A stretch of 9,526 bases of DNA, taken from JBBSEZ01 sp038239195. GTDB taxonomy: Bacteria > Planctomycetota > Planctomycetia > Gemmatales > Gemmataceae. The stretch is from assembly GCA_038239195.1 (NCBI GenBank), contig JBBSEZ010000388.1:1-9526 (forward strand), given 5' to 3'. A program made the position numbers and the translations under genes. The notes below the pieces were generated by a model, which worked only from the letters and a program-made list of their open reading frames with translations, made no database searches and was not told the origin of the DNA. Of the stretch, positions 6,904-9,526 are shown piece by piece. How positions within the stretch are numbered: position 1 is the first letter of the stretch; every line of letters begins with the position of its first letter.

Positions 6904-6967
6904 GGCGAGCCGGGGGCGTCAGCCCCCGGTTCGGGCGCCAACCGGGGGCTAACGCCCCCGGCTCGCC
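6904..6967. repeat. Large inverted repeat (two-hairpin, REP/BIME-like) upstream of the M42 peptidase
   Basis: Two 28-bp arms, 6904-6931 and 6940-6967, are reverse complements except for one position that would form a G-U pair in RNA. They are separated by an 8-base loop (6932-6939). Each arm is itself a hairpin with CCGGGGGC and GCCCCCGG flanking a four-base loop, GTCA in the first and TAAC in the second. The nested symmetry is typical of dispersed REP/BIME elements, and I recall similar CCGGGGGC repeats in planctomycete genomes. It ends 22 bp before the peptidase ATG. Confidence 0.85.
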
Positions 6968-6989
6968 TTCCGACCTTTGAGAGGACCGC

Positions 6990-8060
6990 ATGCAAGAGCA
7001 CTCCCACGCTTTCCTCAAGAACCTTCTCGAAACGCCCAGCCCCTCCGGTTTTGAGCGGCCCATCCAGGACGTGGTTCGCGCCTGGGCACGCCATTACGCC
7101 GACGAGGTGCGCACCGACCGGCACGGGAACGTCCTCGCCGTGCGCCATCCGGCCCAGGAGCGCGGCCCTGTGCAGCGCGTGATGCTGGCGGGGCACTGCG
7201 ATCAGATCGGCCTGATGGTGCAGCACATCGACGACAATGGCTACCTGTACGTACAGCCGATCGGCGGCTGGGACATGCAGATCCTCCTCGGCCAGTATCT
7301 CACCGTCTGGTCGCGCCAGGGCCCGCTCACCGGCGTCATCGCCCGCCGGGCACCGCACCTGCTGACGGGCGAGGAGCGCGCCAAGGTCCCGCAGTTCACC
7401 GACGTCTGGGTGGACGTCGGCGCCAAGGACAAGAAGGAGGCCGAGGAGCTGGTGACGCACGGCGACCCGGTGACGTTCGCGCTGGGCTATCGGCCGTTGC
7501 GCGGCCGGCTGGCGGCCTCGCCGGCGATGGACGACAAGGTGGGCGTTTGGGTGGTGATGGAGGCGCTGCGGCTGTTGCACGGCAAGCCGCTCCAGGCGAG
7601 CATCTACTGCGTCTCGACGGTGCAGGAGGAGATCGGCCTGCGCGGGGCCACGACGAGCACGTACGGGATCAACCCGACGGTCGGCATCGCGGTGGACGTT
7701 TGCCACGCGACCGACACGCCAGGCAACGACAAGAAGCAACTGGGCGACACGCGCCTCGGCGCGGGGCCGGTGCTGTTCCGCGGGCCGAACATCAACCCGC
7801 ACGTCTTCGACCACCTGCACGAGGTGGCCCGCGCCAACGAGATCGCCGTGCAGGTGCGCGGCGCGCCCCGCGCCACCGGGACGGACGCCAACGCAATGCA
7901 GCTCGGCCGCGACGGCGTGGCGACCGGCGTCGTCGGCATCCCCAACCGCTACATGCACAGCCCCGTGGAGGTGGTGGACCTCGACGACCTGGAAAAGGCG
8001 GCGCACCTCCTGGCGGAGTTCTGCCTGGGCGTCACGCCCCAGATGGACTGGGTGCCGTGA
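6990..8060 (+). CDS. M42 family metalloaminopeptidase (TET/FrvX/YsdC-like)
   Basis: This 356-residue protein matches the M42 family of dinuclear-metal aminopeptidases, which usually form dodecameric tetrahedral particles in the cytosol and trim oligopeptides from their N-terminus. All expected active-site residues are visible: H69 and D71 (AGHCDQIGLMV), bridging D181 (DDKVG), catalytic E213 and metal ligand E214 (QEEIGLRGA), D236 (AVDVCHATDTPG) and H323 (RYMHSPVE). The first motif reads HCDQIG where many members have HxDEIG, a conservative change outside the ligands. The start is the ATG at 6990, with GAGAGG 5 nt upstream. Length is normal for the family. It is divergent from mnmG. A large palindrome lies just upstream and another just downstream of the stop. 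Substrate specificity (general aminopeptidase or glutamyl- or lysyl-preferring) cannot be read from the sequence, and some members are annotated as endoglucanase by old homology. Confidence 0.95.
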   Translation: MQEHSHAFLKNLLETPSPSGFERPIQDVVRAWARHYADEVRTDRHGNVLAVRHPAQERGPVQRVMLAGHCDQIGLMVQHIDDNGYLYVQPIGGWDMQILLGQYLTVWSRQGPLTGVIARRAPHLLTGEERAKVPQFTDVWVDVGAKDKKEAEELVTHGDPVTFALGYRPLRGRLAASPAMDDKVGVWVVMEALRLLHGKPLQASIYCVSTVQEEIGLRGATTSTYGINPTVGIAVDVCHATDTPGNDKKQLGDTRLGAGPVLFRGPNINPHVFDHLHEVARANEIAVQVRGAPRATGTDANAMQLGRDGVATGVVGIPNRYMHSPVEVVDLDDLEKAAHLLAEFCLGVTPQMDWVP

Positions 8061-8075
8061 GGCGCCGCGGTCTTC

Positions 8076-8128
8076 GCCGCTTGCGGCTTGGAGTTCTCTC
8101 CATTGCAGAACGCCAAGCCGCAAGCGGC
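8076..8128. repeat. Large perfect inverted repeat between the M42 peptidase and the ImmA-like gene
   Basis: Arms of 16 bp, GCCGCTTGCGGCTTGG (8076-8091) and its exact reverse complement (8113-8128), enclose a further 5-bp pairing GTTCT/AGAAC (8093-8097 with 8107-8111) after one mismatch, leaving a 9-base loop (8098-8106). It begins 15 bp after the peptidase stop and abuts the Shine-Dalgarno region of the next gene. As RNA it would be a very stable hairpin and could limit read-through or block 3' decay. There is no T-run, so it is not a classical intrinsic terminator. It is probably a dispersed REP-like element. Confidence 0.85.
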
Positions 8129-8143
8129 ATGGAGGTGATCGCG

Positions 8144-8836
8144 ATGAGCGACGGACTGACGCCGGAAGAGGTCCACGAGATGGTGGATCGGGTGGTGGCC
8201 GAGTTGCTGGAGGCGGCGGGCGCGAACGAGCCGCCGGTGGACGCGCTCGCCCTGGCGAAGCGCCATCTCGGGCTGGAGGTGTTGCTGAATCCGCCGAGGG
8301 GCCGAGGCCGCACGCACGTCTTCGAGCGCCCCGAGCCGACCGAGGAGCGCCAGCAGGGGCTGGCGGCGCACGCCATCGGCGAGTACCTGAAGCTGCAACT
8401 TCGTCAGCGGCTCGGTATCGAACCGGGGCAAGGGATGATGGGCGAGTCGTTGCCGAAACTGCTCGCGCAGCGGCTGCTCGTGCCGACGACCTGGCTGGTG
8501 GCGGCGGCGCGGGAGAGCGGGAACGACCTTTTGGAGCTGAAGGAGCGGTTTCGGACGGCGAGCCACGAGACGATTGCCTGGCGCTTGCTCGACCTGCCGG
8601 CGCCCTGCATCATCACGATCGTGGACAACGACGAGATCGCGCGGCGGCGCAGCAATGCCTGGCGCACGCGCCGGGAGCTGTCTCCCCCCGAGCGCGAGTG
8701 CCAGAAGTACGTGAGTCAGTACAGCCGGCCACGTGTCGTGAACCGGGATGGATGGGCGGTGCAAGGATGGCCCGTGCATCAGGCGGACTGGAAGCGCGAG
8801 GTCTTGCGCAGCGTCGTCGAGGAGGGCGAACCGTAG
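8144..8836 (+). CDS. ImmA/IrrE-like protein with a degenerate zinc motif
   Basis: A 230-residue protein whose middle matches the ImmA/IrrE (DUF955) metallopeptidase layout: GLAAHAIGEYL (72-82) sits where HEIGHxL is expected, ESLPKLLAQRLLVP (101-114) corresponds to E..AN.FAA.LLMP, and LKERFRTASHETIAWRLLDL (132-151) corresponds to the conserved 'la..f.VS..a..~RL' segment. H76 and E101 of the metal site are kept, but the catalytic Glu is A77 and the second zinc His is E80, so ordinary peptidase activity is doubtful. ImmA/IrrE proteins cleave or switch off partner repressors; here a binding or pseudo-enzyme role is more likely. The start is the ATG at 8144 because GGAGGTGA lies about 5 nt upstream; the in-frame ATG at 8129 lies at the edge of the upstream hairpin and overlaps this site. 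No XRE-type repressor partner is adjacent. Assignment to the family is by motif order only. Confidence 0.8.
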   Translation: MSDGLTPEEVHEMVDRVVAELLEAAGANEPPVDALALAKRHLGLEVLLNPPRGRGRTHVFERPEPTEERQQGLAAHAIGEYLKLQLRQRLGIEPGQGMMGESLPKLLAQRLLVPTTWLVAAARESGNDLLELKERFRTASHETIAWRLLDLPAPCIITIVDNDEIARRRSNAWRTRRELSPPERECQKYVSQYSRPRVVNRDGWAVQGWPVHQADWKREVLRSVVEEGEP

Positions 8837-8847
8837 GGCGCCCCTCG

Positions 8848-8866
8848 GGCGGCGTTCCGCGCCGCC
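8848..8866. terminator. GC-rich hairpin after the ImmA-like gene
   Basis: GGCGGCG and CGCCGCC, perfect 7-bp arms around TTCCG, begin 11 bp after the TAG at 8836. The position suits a 3'-end structure or terminator, but no T-run follows, so intrinsic termination is uncertain. Confidence 0.35.
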
Positions 8867-8965
8867 GCGAGAATCTGCCTTTACAAGGCTTGCCACGGGC
8901 GCCAAGATAAGCGATGGTGTTCGAGGGGAGAAGGGCCCTCGCCCCTGGTGGGGCCTGGGGAGCGG

Positions 8966-9013
8966 GGGCTCGGCCCTGTTCGGCGGGCTACGGCCCGCCG
9001 AAACAGCGAGCCC
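8966..9013. repeat. Extended imperfect inverted repeat upstream of greA
   Basis: The core is a perfect 10-bp stem, TTCGGCGGGC (8979-8988) and its reverse complement (8993-9002), around the four-base loop TACG. Outside it CTG/CAG continues the pairing with a one-base bulge, and GGGCTCG (8966-8972) pairs with CGAGCCC (9007-9013) after a 3-base bulge. It lies about 40 bp before greA. It resembles the other two palindromic elements in design but not in sequence. Confidence 0.75.
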
Positions 9014-9031
9014 GGTTGTTCGGGTGCTTTT
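9011..9031 (+). terminator. Weak hairpin plus T-run just before greA
   Basis: CCCG (9011-9014) pairs with CGGG (9021-9024) around GTTGTT and is followed by TGCTTTT. The left arm overlaps the end of the larger repeat, so the two structures are mutually exclusive at their edge, as in an attenuator. The stem is short, so this is a weak candidate. It lies only 20 bp before the greA start. Confidence 0.25.
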
Positions 9032-9051
9032 GAACAGGATTGGGAAAGGCC

Positions 9052-9516
9052 ATGTCGAACGAACGCGTCCCCATGACTCGCGAAGGCTACGAGAAGCTGA
9101 AGGCCGACCTGGACCGCATGCAGAACGTCGAGATGATCGAGGTGGCCAAACGCATCGCCTCGGCGCGCGAGCTGGGAGATTTGAGCGAAAACGCCGAGTA
9201 TCACGCGGCCCGCGAGGACCAGGGCATGCTCCAGGCGCGCGTCGATTCGCTCAAGGACAAGCTGGCGCGCGCCACGATCGTGGACATCAGCAGCTTGCCC
9301 AACGGCACCGTCGTCTTCGGCACCCGCGTGCGGATCAAGAACCTCGACTCCGGCGCCGAAGAGGTCTACGAGCTGGTCGGCCCCGGCGACGAGGACTACG
9401 ACAACAACAAGATCCTCACCACGAGCCCGCGCGGGCAAGGGTTGCTCGGCAAGAAGCTCGGCGCCGTCGCCGAGATCCGCGTGCCGCGCCGCGCGCTCCG
9501 CTACAAGGTCAAGTAG
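9052..9516 (+). CDS. greA: Transcription elongation factor GreA
   Basis: This 154-residue protein is a full-length Gre factor, which enters the secondary channel of stalled RNA polymerase and stimulates cleavage of backtracked RNA. The N-terminal coiled coil (about 8-77) carries the tip motif LGDLSENAEYHAAREDQG with the essential acidic residues D43 and E46. The C-terminal FKBP-like domain spans about 80-154 (VVFGTRVRIKNLD, ...EEVYELVGPGDEDYDNNKILTTSPRGQGLLGKK). The ATG at 9052 is the start implied by family alignment (MSNERVPMTREGYEKL). The nearest Shine-Dalgarno-like bases (AAAGG) are only 2 nt away, so initiation signals are weak. A TTG at 9040 would extend the protein by 4 residues, but nothing supports it. 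The gene sits alone after hairpin structures, suggesting its own transcript. Confidence 0.97.
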   Translation: MSNERVPMTREGYEKLKADLDRMQNVEMIEVAKRIASARELGDLSENAEYHAAREDQGMLQARVDSLKDKLARATIVDISSLPNGTVVFGTRVRIKNLDSGAEEVYELVGPGDEDYDNNKILTTSPRGQGLLGKKLGAVAEIRVPRRALRYKVK

Positions 9517-9526
9517 ATCTCCTTCC

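Noticed and set aside
6819..8123. 434-residue open frame on the minus strand antisense to the M42 peptidase
   Set aside because: The plus strand encodes every M42 active-site residue. The antisense product is H/V/R-rich and domainless, and crosses both palindromic elements.
8880..8908. TTTACA as a greA -35 element
   Set aside because: No acceptable -10 at 16-18 bp; the best hexamer, GATAAG, needs a 20-bp spacer.
1..9526. CRISPR array, insertion sequence, tRNA or rRNA
   Set aside because: No regularly spaced direct repeats, no transposase with terminal repeats and no cloverleaf or rRNA signatures were seen. The inverted repeats present are isolated intergenic palindromes.

Overview
The window is GC-rich (around two thirds G+C) and reads as a planctomycete chromosome segment, most likely from the Gemmataceae or a close relative. 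That placement is inferred from four things: an excisionase-type HTH fused to a receiver domain, a soluble histidine kinase with a degenerate HDOD-like front end, a family of PD-(D/E)XK-like proteins I associate with these genomes, and GC-rich palindromic intergenic elements. No ribosomal RNA or other taxonomic anchor is present.

Region 1 (1-4127, minus strand) looks like one transcription unit. In the order of transcription it holds a response regulator (4115-3531), a cytosolic histidine kinase (3410-1674), a Kdo-hydroxylase-like Fe(II)/2-oxoglutarate dioxygenase (1639-770) and a PD-(D/E)XK-like protein that runs off the left edge (745 to beyond 1). The last three genes are 34 and 24 bp apart and each has a Shine-Dalgarno sequence; the regulator is separated from the kinase by 120 bp. 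A plausible reading is a two-component system next to an enzyme of outer-membrane lipid A/Kdo modification. The functional link between them is inference from gene order.

Region 2 (4128-4943) is an 816-bp stretch without a convincing gene, between the regulator start and the mnmG stop. It contains a sigma70-type promoter matching consensus at all 12 hexamer positions (-35 TTGACA, 16-bp spacer, -10 TATAAT), pointing at the regulator but about 540 nt upstream of it. It also contains an 85-codon ORF with a good ribosome binding site that stops 4 nt before the regulator start, and a perfect 17-bp palindrome just ahead of the regulator. The promoter-distal part, about 4600-4940, is visibly less GC-rich and purine-skewed.

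Region 3 (4944-6776, minus) is mnmG (gidA), the tRNA wobble-uridine modification enzyme. It faces away from an M42-family metalloaminopeptidase (6990-8060, plus) across a 213-bp divergent promoter region that carries a large two-hairpin inverted repeat.

Region 4 (8061-9516, plus) has a second large perfect inverted repeat, then an ImmA/IrrE-like protein whose zinc-binding HExxH motif has become HAIGE, then a third hairpin element, and finally greA, the transcript-cleavage factor. The three palindromic elements lie within about 2.1 kb and each fills one intergenic gap, which suggests dispersed REP/BIME-like repeats. I see no CRISPR array, insertion sequence, tRNA or rRNA. Apart from the regulatory region upstream of the response regulator and the degenerate ImmA-like protein, the content is ordinary.
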